This document shows positions 1-10,556 of a DNA stretch of 36,358 nucleotides, piece after piece (positions within the stretch are counted from its first letter, which is position 1; each line of letters opens with the position of its first letter). Below the pieces are notes generated by a model, which worked only from the letters and a program-made list of their open reading frames with translations, was not told the DNA's origin and did not search any database. Source of the stretch: Burkholderiales bacterium (GTDB taxonomy: Bacteria > Pseudomonadota > Gammaproteobacteria > Burkholderiales > Burkholderiaceae_C); assembly GCA_025363275.1 (NCBI GenBank), contig JANYEE010000021.1, positions 1 to 36,358 of the forward strand, read 5' to 3'. Position numbers and translations under genes: made by a program.

Positions 1-2
1 TG

Positions 3-35
3 GAATACGTGCGCGTCTACCAAAAGCCCAAATGA
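3..35 (+). CDS. C-terminal tail of a probable GH16 beta-glucanase (partial)
   Basis: The first bases are open in the frame starting at base 3 and encode EYVRVYQKPK followed by TGA. Family 16 glycoside hydrolases (laminarinase/lichenase type) commonly end in a final beta-strand reading (D/E)YVRVYQ, so this is probably the last ten residues of such an enzyme. The stop overlaps the start of the next gene by 3 nt, which suggests translational coupling. Only ten residues are visible, so the family call rests on one terminal motif and on the neighbouring GH30 and GH1 genes. Confidence 0.5.
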   Translation, partial: EYVRVYQKPK

Positions 36-886
36 AACACGGTATCTCTGCGTTGCTGGCAGTCATTGCGGCGGCCGCCTCGTGGGCCGCAGCTGCGCAA
101 TCCCCCGCGACACCTTGGGTCTGGCCCCACCAGGCCCGCGCTGCCGTCAGCCTGGCCTATGACGATGCACTCAATTCACAGCTGGACTACGCCGTACCGG
201 CTTTGAATCGGCATGGTTTAAAGGCCAGCTTCTACCTCACCCTAAGTAGTGACACTGTGCGTAAGCGGCTAGCAGTCTGGAAAAAGGTGGCGGGGCAAGG
301 GCATGAGCTGGGCAATCACACGCTGTTCCACCAATGCTCCCGCTCGGCACCCGATCGAAGTTGGGTGAGCGCGGACAACGACTTGGATACGACCAGCGTT
401 GCGCAATTAGTGGCGCAAATCCGCGTGGGCAACAGCATGCTGCAGGCCATCGATGGCTTGCAGGCGCGTACCTTTGCGGCGCCGTGTGGCGACCTGTTCG
501 CAGCGGGCGAACCTTATCTAAACGTACTGCACGACGATTTTGTAGCGATGAGGTCAGAGTTTGGTGGCGTGGTCTCCGACATGAATACGCTGGATCCGTA
601 TGCAGTGGGCGTTGAAGTGGCGACTGACATGAGCGGCGACCAACTGATTGCGCTAGTGCAACGCGCCGCAGCCACGGGGACCATGGTCAACATCACATTC
701 CATGGCGTGGGTGGCGATTATTTGGCGGTGTCCCGTGAGGCCCATGAAGCGCTATTGCAATACCTGTCGAGCCACCGCAATATTTACTGGACGGACACTT
801 TTGTGCGTATCACGCAATATGTCAAAGCACAGCGTCTAAAGGCGCTGGCCCCTAGCCTGGGCAACCCATCACAAAAGTCGCAATAG
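32..886 (+). CDS. secreted polysaccharide deacetylase (CE4/NodB family)
   Basis: A 284-residue protein with an N-terminal signal peptide (about residues 1-22, ending in an Ala-rich cleavage region). It has the NodB fold motifs. SLAYDDA (about residue 40) corresponds to the TFDDG motif carrying the catalytic base and a metal-binding Asp. HELGNHTLFH (about residue 91) carries the H-x3-H metal pair. Such enzymes remove N- or O-acetyl groups from chitin, peptidoglycan, xylan or exopolysaccharide in the periplasm or outside the cell; the substrate cannot be read from sequence. The ATG overlaps the stop of the upstream probable GH16 gene, so the two are likely co-expressed. The 3' end overlaps the convergent GH30 gene by 35 nt. 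The Ala in place of Gly in TFDDG is a mild deviation seen in subfamilies. Confidence 0.85.
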   Translation: MKHGISALLAVIAAAASWAAAAQSPATPWVWPHQARAAVSLAYDDALNSQLDYAVPALNRHGLKASFYLTLSSDTVRKRLAVWKKVAGQGHELGNHTLFHQCSRSAPDRSWVSADNDLDTTSVAQLVAQIRVGNSMLQAIDGLQARTFAAPCGDLFAAGEPYLNVLHDDFVAMRSEFGGVVSDMNTLDPYAVGVEVATDMSGDQLIALVQRAAATGTMVNITFHGVGGDYLAVSREAHEALLQYLSSHRNIYWTDTFVRITQYVKAQRLKALAPSLGNPSQKSQ

Positions 887-2225
887 CCCGCGCCGGCAGG
901 CTCGCCGCGCAGTGGGCGTCTTGCACCCGCAGCGTAAACGCAATGTCTTCCTCCGTGCGGTTCATTACCACCACTGCGGTGCTGCCATCCGGATTTACAA
1001 ACGCTGTGGTTTCCAGATCCTGGCGGCTGGCTGCGCACAGCACGCGGTGTGCGCCGGGCTGCACAAAGCGGCTGAAATGGCCGATGTAGGCAAAAGAGTT
1101 TTGGTGCTGCAGCGTGCCAGTGGCACGGTCCGCCAGAATCGGTGCGCTGCACAGATTGCCCACATGGTTTGGCCCACCGGCCTCATTCAGCAACAAGTTC
1201 CAGTCAATCCAGCCCGTGGTCCAGCGGTTGAGGTCATTGATCATGGAGCGCGCATAGCGCTCACCCAGCGCCCATGCGCCGTGGTGCGGGCCACCTTCCT
1301 GGCAACCTTCGGTGAACAGCAGGGCCTTGTCCGGCCAGGCGTCGTGCACCAGTTGGACATGGTCAAAGTGGTCTTCGCCATACCAGTGAAAGCCACAGCC
1401 CCACACATACTGCGCGGCCTTTGGATCTGAATACACCACACTGGCGCGTTCCACCATCAGATCGCGGTTGTGGTCCCAGATCACGATCTTGATGTGGCCC
1501 AGCCCGGCGTTGGCCAGCGCCGGCCCCAGGTGGTCGCGCACAAAATCGCGCTCTTCTTCGGCGGTGTAAATGCAGGAATCCCAACGTTGCACAGCCATCG
1601 GTTCGTTCTGCACTGATACGCCCCACACCGGTACGCCTTCAGCCTCGTATTCGCGGATGAAACGTACAAAACACTGGGCCCAGGCTGGCGCATACGCGGG
1701 CAGCAGCTTGCCACCATGGTTCATCTCGCCGTTGGACTTCATCCAGGCGGGTGGGCTCCAGGGCGACACGAGCAATTGCAGCGGCCGCGCAGAGACCTTC
1801 TGTGCCGCCTTGATGAATGGCAGCAGCGCTTCGCGATCCCGGTCAATACTGAAGTGCTTCAATTCCACATCACCCGCCACTTCGGTGTGGGCGTAGTTGC
1901 CCATCGCAAAGTCGCAGCTGTTCATGTGCACGCGGCACAGGCTGTAACCATGGCCACGTGTGGGGTGAAAGTAGTCTTGCAGTACCTGGTCCGCTTGCGC
2001 CGCAGGCAGGGCTTTCCAGGTCACGGCAGCGGCTTCGGTAAATGCGGCGCCAAAGCCCAAGACCTCTTGAAATTTGCGCCCTGGGTTGACCAGCACATGG
2101 GGACCATCCAGCGGCGCCAGCATGCTGCTATCCAATGCTAAGGCAGGTTGTGGTGCAAGGCCGGGTCCGCTGTCCTTAGCGGTCAAAAAATACTGAACAG
2201 CGGTGCGGGCTGCGCAGGGGGTCAT
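852..2225 (-). CDS. GH30 family glycoside hydrolase (glucosylceramidase-like beta-glucosidase/beta-1,6-glucanase)
   Basis: 457 residues, a (beta/alpha)8 family 30 hydrolase. Visible family landmarks are FQEVLGFGAAFTEA (about 52-65), SPWSPPAWMKSN (about 154-165), VSVQNEP with the probable acid/base Glu208, and LLFTEG with the probable nucleophile Glu306. GH30 enzymes cleave beta-1,6-glucan, glucosylceramide or xylan. With a GH1 enzyme and a probable GH16 enzyme nearby, beta-glucan breakdown is the best guess. No signal peptide is evident, so it would act in the cytoplasm on imported oligosaccharides. Its ATG overlaps the stop of the ABC ATPase gene (ATGA), making it the last gene of the leftward operon. 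Confidence 0.88.
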   Translation of the reverse strand: MTPCAARTAVQYFLTAKDSGPGLAPQPALALDSSMLAPLDGPHVLVNPGRKFQEVLGFGAAFTEAAAVTWKALPAAQADQVLQDYFHPTRGHGYSLCRVHMNSCDFAMGNYAHTEVAGDVELKHFSIDRDREALLPFIKAAQKVSARPLQLLVSPWSPPAWMKSNGEMNHGGKLLPAYAPAWAQCFVRFIREYEAEGVPVWGVSVQNEPMAVQRWDSCIYTAEEERDFVRDHLGPALANAGLGHIKIVIWDHNRDLMVERASVVYSDPKAAQYVWGCGFHWYGEDHFDHVQLVHDAWPDKALLFTEGCQEGGPHHGAWALGERYARSMINDLNRWTTGWIDWNLLLNEAGGPNHVGNLCSAPILADRATGTLQHQNSFAYIGHFSRFVQPGAHRVLCAASRQDLETTAFVNPDGSTAVVVMNRTEEDIAFTLRVQDAHCAASLPARAIATFVMGCPG

Positions 2226-3283
2226 GCGAGCAAAAGGCCTTGGCTATCGAATGCCAGCGCTTTGGGCGAGGCTCCAATGAGCAAACCAACAGCCTGGCCA
2301 GTGGCCAGCGTGCCCTCATGGCTTGCAATCTTGGCGATCAGCAATGTCGCAATGCCATCAACACGCAGATGCACCATGGCCGAGTCGCCCAGTTGCTCCA
2401 CCAGCTCTACCATGGCGCGTACACCCTGCTCGGGGGAGCCCACACCCACATGCTCCGGGCGAATGCCAACGCGTTGCGCATCAGGGTGTGCGCTTTGGGT
2501 CAAGCTCTTCCAGAGTTCCACGTGGGGCATAGGCGCTTTGCCTGCTTCGGGCCGATCGATGAAGTTGATACGCGGTGAGCCGATGAAGCCCGCCACAAAC
2601 TCATTGGCAGGGCGGTTGTACAGGTCCATGGGCCCGCCAATCTGCTCAATCTTGCCCTGGTTAAACACCGCTATGCGATCGCCCATGGTCATGGCTTCCA
2701 CCTGGTCGTGGGTCACGTAAATCATCGTGGTGCGCAGCCCTTTGTGCAGGCGTGACAGCTCAATGCGCATATTCACCCGCAGCGCGGCGTCCAGGTTGGA
2801 CAAAGGCTCATCAAACAAAAACACCTTGGGCTTGCGCACGATGGCGCGGCCGATGGCCACCCGCTGGCGTTGCCCGCCCGAGAGCTCCTTGGGGTAGCGG
2901 CCCAGCAAGTCGGTGATGCGCAAAATCTCGGCGGTGCGTCCCACTTGTTCATTGCGTTGGGCCTTGGACACACCGGCCATCTTGAGCGCAAAGCCCATGT
3001 TCTCGGCGACCGTCATGTGGGGGTAGAGCGCATAGCTTTGGAACACCATCGCGGCACCGCGGTCGGCGGGGCGCATGTCATTGGCGCGCACGCCGTCAAT
3101 GAGCAAATCGCCGCCGGTAATCGTCTCCAAACCGGCAATCATGCGCAGCGTGGTGGACTTCCCGCAACCCGAAGGTCCGACAAAGACGAGGAACTCGCCT
3201 TCAACTACATCCAGGTCTATACCTCGGATGACTTCGATTGCGTCGTAGCTTTTGCGGAGTGCCCGCAGTGAAACCTGGCCCAT
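2222..3283 (-). CDS. sugar ABC transporter ATP-binding protein (MalK/UgpC/MsmK type)
   Basis: A 353-residue ATPase with Walker A GPSGCGKST (36-44), Q-loop Gln82, signature LSGGQ (134-138), Walker B VFLFDEP (154-160) and the switch His192. A C-terminal TOBE/regulatory extension of about 110 residues is typical of the CUT1 carbohydrate importers (MalK, UgpC, MsmK). It would energise the two permeases encoded upstream in the operon. The 3' end overlaps the GH30 start by 4 nt. The specific symbol is left open because substrate specificity lies in the permeases and the missing binding protein. Confidence 0.92.
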   Translation of the reverse strand: MGQVSLRALRKSYDAIEVIRGIDLDVVEGEFLVFVGPSGCGKSTTLRMIAGLETITGGDLLIDGVRANDMRPADRGAAMVFQSYALYPHMTVAENMGFALKMAGVSKAQRNEQVGRTAEILRITDLLGRYPKELSGGQRQRVAIGRAIVRKPKVFLFDEPLSNLDAALRVNMRIELSRLHKGLRTTMIYVTHDQVEAMTMGDRIAVFNQGKIEQIGGPMDLYNRPANEFVAGFIGSPRINFIDRPEAGKAPMPHVELWKSLTQSAHPDAQRVGIRPEHVGVGSPEQGVRAMVELVEQLGDSAMVHLRVDGIATLLIAKIASHEGTLATGQAVGLLIGASPKALAFDSQGLLLA

Positions 3284-3311
3284 GGTGGTGTCCTTATCGC
3301 AGTAGCAAGAT

Positions 3312-4667
3312 TCAGCGTGCCGTTACGCGCTGTGATTGTGTTTGACCCAGGAAATCCCGGTACCAGCGTGCGCTGTCTTTGAGCGTGCGCACCTGGGTGG
3401 CGTAGTCCACATGCACGATGCCAAAGCGCTTTTCGTAGCCGGACGCCCATTCAAAGTTGTCCATCAGACTCCAGACCATATAGCCCTGCATGCGCACGCC
3501 TTGGTTCATGGCCGCACCAACTGCAGCAATGTGGCGCTGGATGTAGCTGGTGCGGTCCTGGTCGTGCACGCGCCCGTCTTGCATGGCATCCTTGAAAGCA
3601 CCACCGTTTTCCGTCACATACAAGGGCGGCACCGCGTAGTCGCGGTGCATGCGCACCAGCAGCTCGGTCAAGCCCTCGGGGTAGACCTCCCAATCCATGT
3701 CGGTCACTTCCAATCCGGTAGACCCGGCTTTCCAAGAGTTGTCGGCGCTGATCACCGAGCGCGAGTAATAGTTCACGCCCAGAAAATCAATCGGCACCGC
3801 AATGTTCTTCAAGTCACCCGCTTCCATGGTGGGCGCATCGGAACCCAGATGTTCCAGCACATCTTGCGGATAGCTGGCCTTGAACAGCGGGTCCATGTAC
3901 CAGCGCAATAGCTTGCCGTCTTCCAGTTGAGTCTTGGCTTTATCTGCATCGCTATCGGTGGCAGCAACCATGGGCGACAGATTCAGCACAATCCCCAGCG
4001 AAGCCTGGCTGCGCTGCGCCCGCAGCGCCTGCACGGCCAAGCCGTGGCTCAGCAGCAAATGGTGCGACACCTGGGCAGCTGTTGCGCGGCTTTTAATGCC
4101 TGGCGCAAACACGCCCGACTCGTGCCCCAGCACCGCCACCACCCAGGGTTCGTTATGTGTGGCAATCGAGGCCAAGCGGTCACCCATGCGGGCTTGAATA
4201 CCCTCGGCATATTCCACAAAGCGGTGCACGGTGTCGCGGTGCGCCCAGCCGCCGTTGGCTTGCAGCGCGTCGGGTAAGTCCCAGTGATTTAGTGTCAGAT
4301 AAGGCTTGATGCCGTGCGCCAGCAAGCGGTCTACCAGGCGCTCGTAAAAGTCGAGCCCCTTGTCATTCCAGGCACCCGCACCGGTCGGGCGTACGCGGGG
4401 CCAAGCAATCGAAAAGCGGTACGCATCCACGCCCAGGTCGGCAATCATGTCCAAGTCTGACGACCAGCGCGCATAGTGTTCACAGGCAATGTCGCCATTG
4501 CTGTTGTCTGCAATCGTCCCGGGCTGGCGGCAAAAGCTGTCCCAGATAGAAGGGCCTTTGCCATCTTGCAAGGCGGCGCCTTCAATCTGGAATGCACTGG
4601 TGGCAACGCCCCACACAAAGTCATCGGGAAACTGGGATTTGGTCGGGGGTGGCACGGGCGTGGTCAT
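3312..4667 (-). CDS. GH1 beta-glucosidase
   Basis: 451 residues from the ATG at 4667. The open frame extends 115 codons further upstream, but that stretch overlaps the permease gene and looks like shadow sequence, while residues after MTTP start the family fold (FPDDFVWGVATSAFQIEG). Catalytic motifs are HNEP with acid/base Glu173 and VTENG with nucleophile Glu353. The C-terminal WSLMDNFEWASGY signature is also present. It hydrolyses beta-glucosides such as cellobiose or laminaribiose to glucose in the cytoplasm (no signal peptide). It sits between permease and ATPase genes in the leftward operon, which ties import to hydrolysis. Confidence 0.93.
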   Translation of the reverse strand: MTTPVPPPTKSQFPDDFVWGVATSAFQIEGAALQDGKGPSIWDSFCRQPGTIADNSNGDIACEHYARWSSDLDMIADLGVDAYRFSIAWPRVRPTGAGAWNDKGLDFYERLVDRLLAHGIKPYLTLNHWDLPDALQANGGWAHRDTVHRFVEYAEGIQARMGDRLASIATHNEPWVVAVLGHESGVFAPGIKSRATAAQVSHHLLLSHGLAVQALRAQRSQASLGIVLNLSPMVAATDSDADKAKTQLEDGKLLRWYMDPLFKASYPQDVLEHLGSDAPTMEAGDLKNIAVPIDFLGVNYYSRSVISADNSWKAGSTGLEVTDMDWEVYPEGLTELLVRMHRDYAVPPLYVTENGGAFKDAMQDGRVHDQDRTSYIQRHIAAVGAAMNQGVRMQGYMVWSLMDNFEWASGYEKRFGIVHVDYATQVRTLKDSARWYRDFLGQTQSQRVTAR

Positions 4668-4711
4668 GGATTCTGAGAAAAAGAAGATGAAGAGGCGTGT
4701 CGTAGCGAGGC

Positions 4712-5536
4712 TTACTTCACAGCACCCACTGTCAGCCCAGAAATAAGCTGCTTGGAGGAGATCACAAAGAGCACGATCAGCGGCAGGGTGGCAATCGCAG
4801 AGCCTGTCATCAGCGCGCCCCACTCGGTATCCACCGGGCTTTGCAGGCTGCGCAGAGCCAGCGGCAGCGTGTACATATCCGGTGAGCGCATCACAATCAG
4901 CGGCCCGATGAAGTTGTTCCACGACGCAATGAACGTGATCAGGCCCAGCGTACCCAGCGCGGGCTTGAGCAGCGGCAGCACGATGCGCCAGTAAATACCC
5001 AGCTCGCTGCAACCATCCATGCGCGCGGCCTCCACCAGCTCACGCGGGATGGACGAACTGACAAACTGCCGCATCAGGAAAATACCGAACGCGCTGGCGG
5101 CACCGGGGATGTACAAAGCCCGCGGCTGGTCGATCCAGCCCAGGATGTCCATGATCATGAAAGTGGGAATCATGTTCATAAAGGATGGCAGCAACATGGT
5201 GCCCATGACCAAACCAAAGAAGGCGTTCTTGAAACGGAAGTCAAACATGGCAAACGCATACCCACCCATGGAGCAGAACAGCAGCGTGAGCGCAGTGGAC
5301 GCGAGCGCCACATACACGCTCCAGCCCAAATTGCGCCAAAACGGAATCTTCTGGGTCAGGATGGCCAAGTTGTTGAAGAAGTCATTGCCGAAAAACATGG
5401 GTGGCGGTAGGCTAAAGATCTCGGTGCGCGATTGCGTGGCAAACACAAACATGAAATAGAAAGGTGCCAGCATGAACAGCATGCCGACTCCCACCACACA
5501 GTAAGCAGCCCAGGGGGCCAAACGATCAGTTTTCAT
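4712..5536 (-). CDS. carbohydrate ABC transporter permease (MalG-like, CUT1)
   Basis: A 274-residue inner-membrane permease (from the ATG at 5536) with about six membrane segments and the EAA loop EAARMDGCSELGIYWRIVLP that docks on the ATPase. The frame also offers a GTG at 5563 that would overlap the upstream permease by 11 nt. ATG 5536 is preferred because MKTDRLAPW leads directly into the first membrane helix, but no strong Shine-Dalgarno decides it. It pairs with the MalF-like permease upstream to form the channel of a sugar or oligosaccharide importer. Confidence 0.9.
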   Translation of the reverse strand: MKTDRLAPWAAYCVVGVGMLFMLAPFYFMFVFATQSRTEIFSLPPPMFFGNDFFNNLAILTQKIPFWRNLGWSVYVALASTALTLLFCSMGGYAFAMFDFRFKNAFFGLVMGTMLLPSFMNMIPTFMIMDILGWIDQPRALYIPGAASAFGIFLMRQFVSSSIPRELVEAARMDGCSELGIYWRIVLPLLKPALGTLGLITFIASWNNFIGPLIVMRSPDMYTLPLALRSLQSPVDTEWGALMTGSAIATLPLIVLFVISSKQLISGLTVGAVK

Positions 5537-5552
5537 AAAGGGTGTGCAGTGA

Positions 5553-6473
5553 TCATTGGCCACGCTGGCGGAAGGCGCGGTTGGTGACCCAGGTCAGCAC
5601 AGCCACCACCACAAACAACAACCACGACATGGCGCTGGCAGCGCCAAAGTCATTGAAGTCAAAGGCCATGCGGTACAGGTACACCGCGGTGGTCATGCCT
5701 GCCTGATCCGAGCCGCCCTTGCCGCCTGTCAAGATAAAAGGCTCTTCAAACAATTGCAAGCCGCCGATGACGCTTAAAGTCACGCCAAAGAACATCATCG
5801 GCTTGAGGCTGGGCAGTGTGATGTACCAGAATTTCTGGAAGCGCCCCGCACCGTCCATAGTTGCAGCTTCGTAAATGTCGGGCGGTATGGTTTGTAGCGC
5901 TGCCAGGTAGAGCACCAGGTTAAAGCCGACGTAGCGCCAGAACACAATCAGCGCAATGGCGGGTTTGATGTTGTCGGGCTGGTTCAGCCAATCGATGGGG
6001 GCAGCGGGGAAAAACCAGCCGATGACCGGCGTGTGGTGCAGCATCTGAAGCGCCACATTGATCAGACCAAAGTCGGTCGAAAACAGCGAACTGAAAAGGA
6101 TCGCAATGGCCACCGACGAGGTGATGTAAGGCATGAAATACGCCCCGACTACGCCATTGCGAGCGCGCTTGAACGACGAATGGATGAAGTAGGCCAGCGG
6201 AATGGCCACCAGGTGCTGCGGTACGCCCGACACCAAGGCCAGCCAGGCCGTGTTCTTCAACGATTTCCAGAACCACTCATCCCGCAGCGCGAAAGCAAAG
6301 TTATCCAGACCCACAAAACGCATCGCGTCCAGGCCGCTGGTGGGTTCCCAGCTCTGGAAGGCCAGGACCATCGAGAAACCGAGCGGAAACACGCCAAAGA
6401 CGAGAAACAGGATCACGAACGGACTCAGCAGCACATAGGGCGTCCAGGTCGGTGACAGGCGGAGCAATTTCAT
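5553..6473 (-). CDS. sugar ABC transporter permease (MalF/UgpA-like, CUT1)
   Basis: 306 residues with an N-terminal helix (PYVLLSPFVILFLVFGVFPLGF) and about six membrane spans. The EAA loop YEAATMDGAGRFQKFWYITLP is present near residue 210. This is the first gene of the leftward operon; a LacI-type operator lies 80 nt upstream. It forms the heterodimeric channel with the downstream MalG-like protein. In most CUT1 operons a periplasmic binding protein precedes this gene, but none is encoded between here and the regulator. Confidence 0.92.
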   Translation of the reverse strand: MKLLRLSPTWTPYVLLSPFVILFLVFGVFPLGFSMVLAFQSWEPTSGLDAMRFVGLDNFAFALRDEWFWKSLKNTAWLALVSGVPQHLVAIPLAYFIHSSFKRARNGVVGAYFMPYITSSVAIAILFSSLFSTDFGLINVALQMLHHTPVIGWFFPAAPIDWLNQPDNIKPAIALIVFWRYVGFNLVLYLAALQTIPPDIYEAATMDGAGRFQKFWYITLPSLKPMMFFGVTLSVIGGLQLFEEPFILTGGKGGSDQAGMTTAVYLYRMAFDFNDFGAASAMSWLLFVVVAVLTWVTNRAFRQRGQ

Positions 6474-6553
6474 GGTGGCGCGTCGTTGGTTTTAGCGGTA
6501 GGCCTGATTTTGGGGGCCACAATGGCCGTTTTGAAATTTCGTTGCGCCTAGTA

Positions 6554-6567
6554 TGAAAGCGCTTTCA
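6554..6567. promoter_or_regulatory. LacI-family operator (perfect 14-bp palindrome)
   Basis: TGAAAGCGCTTTCA is a perfect palindrome with the central CG typical of operators bound by LacI/GalR regulators. It lies between the LacI-family gene and the transporter operon, 80 nt from the first permease start. A CATACT sequence on the minus strand overlaps the end of the palindrome and could be the -10 element, so bound repressor would block initiation. Sugar induction is inferred. Confidence 0.8.
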
Positions 6568-6657
6568 GAATGTATCAGGGCGAAATCGCCATGTCAACTG
6601 AGGGTATCTACCCGGTGGGCATTACAGGCCCGCAAACCCGGCCCATGCGCGCAGGAT

Positions 6658-7689
6658 TTAATGGGCGGGTGACGTAGCCAGTGCGCGCGTAGAAGCGCGG
6701 GCAATCAGCCGGGGTTCTGGCAACTTGGCGGTGGGTGTCTGACCCGAGAGAAGTTGTAACAAAGAGATGGCCGCCAATCGTCCCAGCTCGTGGGAGGCCT
6801 GGTGGATCGTGGTCAGCGGCGGCACCGAATGGCTTGCAATGGCGAGGTCATCGAAGCCCACCAAAGACACATCGTCGGGCACGCGCAGACCCCGACGGTG
6901 CAGCGCCAGCGCGGCGCCAAAGGCCATCTGGTCGTTGGCCGCAAAGATGGCGCTGAACTTCAATCGACTGTCCAGCAGGCGCTCTACCGCCATCCGGCCA
7001 CTTTCTTCTTGGTAAGTGCCGGGTAACACCAAAGCGGGCTTGAACTTGATACCCGCTGCAGCCAAGGCTGATTTGTAGCCCCGCAAACGCGCCATCGCAT
7101 CGGGGTGGACTTGGGGGCCGGAGATAAAGGCGATCTCCCGATGCCCCAGGCTGAGCAAATGGTGGGTGGCCAAACGCGCGCCCTCAAAGCTGTTGAAGTC
7201 CAGCGCATACAGACCCGGCGCGGCCATCGTGCGACCGGTCACCACCACCGGCATGTGGTGGGCCAAATCGCGCAGCGCGTCATCGCTCAGGCGGCCGGTC
7301 AGCACAATGATGCCGTCTACGCGCCGTGAGCGCAGCACGTCAATGCAGCGCGCCTCTTCGGCCTCGTTCCAGTGGCCGCTAACGAATAACGGGCTGTAAC
7401 CTGCCGTGCTGAGTTCATCCTCGATACCGCGCAGCGCTACGCCGTAAAACGGGCTATCGATCGCCTGGGTCACCACGCCCACGCTCAGCGTGCGCCCGCC
7501 CGCCAACCCCCGGGCTATCGGGTTGGGCACAAAGCCCAGCTCGGCAATTGCCTTGTCCACGGCCTCGCGTTTCTCGGGGCTGACCACGGCCGTGCCATTC
7601 AGAATGCGCGACACGGTGCTGGGCGATACGCCACAGGCTTCGGCTACCATGCCGAGGGTGACTTTGGAGGATTGTTTGCTACTTGCCAT
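6658..7689 (-). CDS. LacI/GalR-family transcriptional regulator
   Basis: 343 residues. The N-terminal LacI helix-turn-helix (VTLGMVAEACGVSPSTVSR, about 10-28) is followed by the hinge helix (NPIARGLAGG) and a periplasmic-binding-protein-like ligand domain ending near residue 340. It is transcribed in the same direction as, and directly upstream of, the glucoside ABC/GH operon. The palindromic operator lies in the gap of about 180 bp between them. It probably represses that operon until a beta-glucoside or glucose derivative is bound. No second palindrome is visible in front of its own start. Confidence 0.92.
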   Translation of the reverse strand: MASSKQSSKVTLGMVAEACGVSPSTVSRILNGTAVVSPEKREAVDKAIAELGFVPNPIARGLAGGRTLSVGVVTQAIDSPFYGVALRGIEDELSTAGYSPLFVSGHWNEAEEARCIDVLRSRRVDGIIVLTGRLSDDALRDLAHHMPVVVTGRTMAAPGLYALDFNSFEGARLATHHLLSLGHREIAFISGPQVHPDAMARLRGYKSALAAAGIKFKPALVLPGTYQEESGRMAVERLLDSRLKFSAIFAANDQMAFGAALALHRRGLRVPDDVSLVGFDDLAIASHSVPPLTTIHQASHELGRLAAISLLQLLSGQTPTAKLPEPRLIARASTRALATSPAH

Positions 7690-7798
7690 CGGCCGAAGAT
7701 ATCCGAAAAAAGTGGGCTTCCGATTCAGGTGTGAATTTCAAACGTCCGTTATGCGTTGCGAGCGCCAAACAACAAGACGTGCAACGCAGGCCTTAGTT

Positions 7799-7846
7799 GC
7801 TATCACATTAATAGCAGCTCAGGCAGGAAATACCTGGGCCATGGCC
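7799..7846 (+). repeat. dispersed palindrome-headed repeat, intergenic copy
   Basis: It begins with an imperfect inverted repeat (GCTAT..ATTAATAGC) and continues through AATACCTGGGCC to a final GGCC. The first 40 bases match the copy at 26901-26949 at 32 positions, and also align without gaps to copies at 17048 and 35789. Here it lies in the gap of about 170 bp between the LacI-family start and the gyrB stop, where it disrupts nothing. The remaining gap sequence shows no recognisable gene. Confidence 0.75.
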
Positions 7847-7856
7847 TGATTTGGCT

Positions 7857-10493
<2,637 letters not shown>

Positions 10494-10501
10494 TTAATGA
10501 C

Positions 10502-10526
10502 CAAACCCCCGGAGGCCGGGGGTTTG
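10502..10526 (-). terminator. strong GC hairpin between dnaN and gyrB
   Basis: CAAACCCCCGG and CCGGGGGTTTG flank a 3-base loop, giving a perfect 11-bp stem. On the minus strand it follows dnaN and ends in UUUG, without a long U tract. It may be a weak terminator or attenuator, or an mRNA-end stabiliser limiting read-through from dnaN into gyrB. Confidence 0.55.
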
Positions 10527-10538
10527 ATTGCGCGGGTA

Positions 10539-10555
10539 GCTATAAACTTAATAGC
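10539..10555 (-). repeat. partial copy of the dispersed repeat (head palindrome only)
   Basis: GCTATTAAGTTTATAGC on the minus strand has the head palindrome of the repeat family found at 7799, 17048, 26901 and 35789. It lies one base beyond the dnaN stop codon and is followed by CCCGCGCAATC leading into the GC hairpin. Only the head is clearly recognisable. Confidence 0.5.
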
Positions 10556-10556
10556 A

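Noticed and set aside
4668-5012. 115-codon N-terminal extension of the GH1 gene
   Set aside because: Overlaps the permease gene in another frame, and the GH1 fold begins right after ATG 4667.
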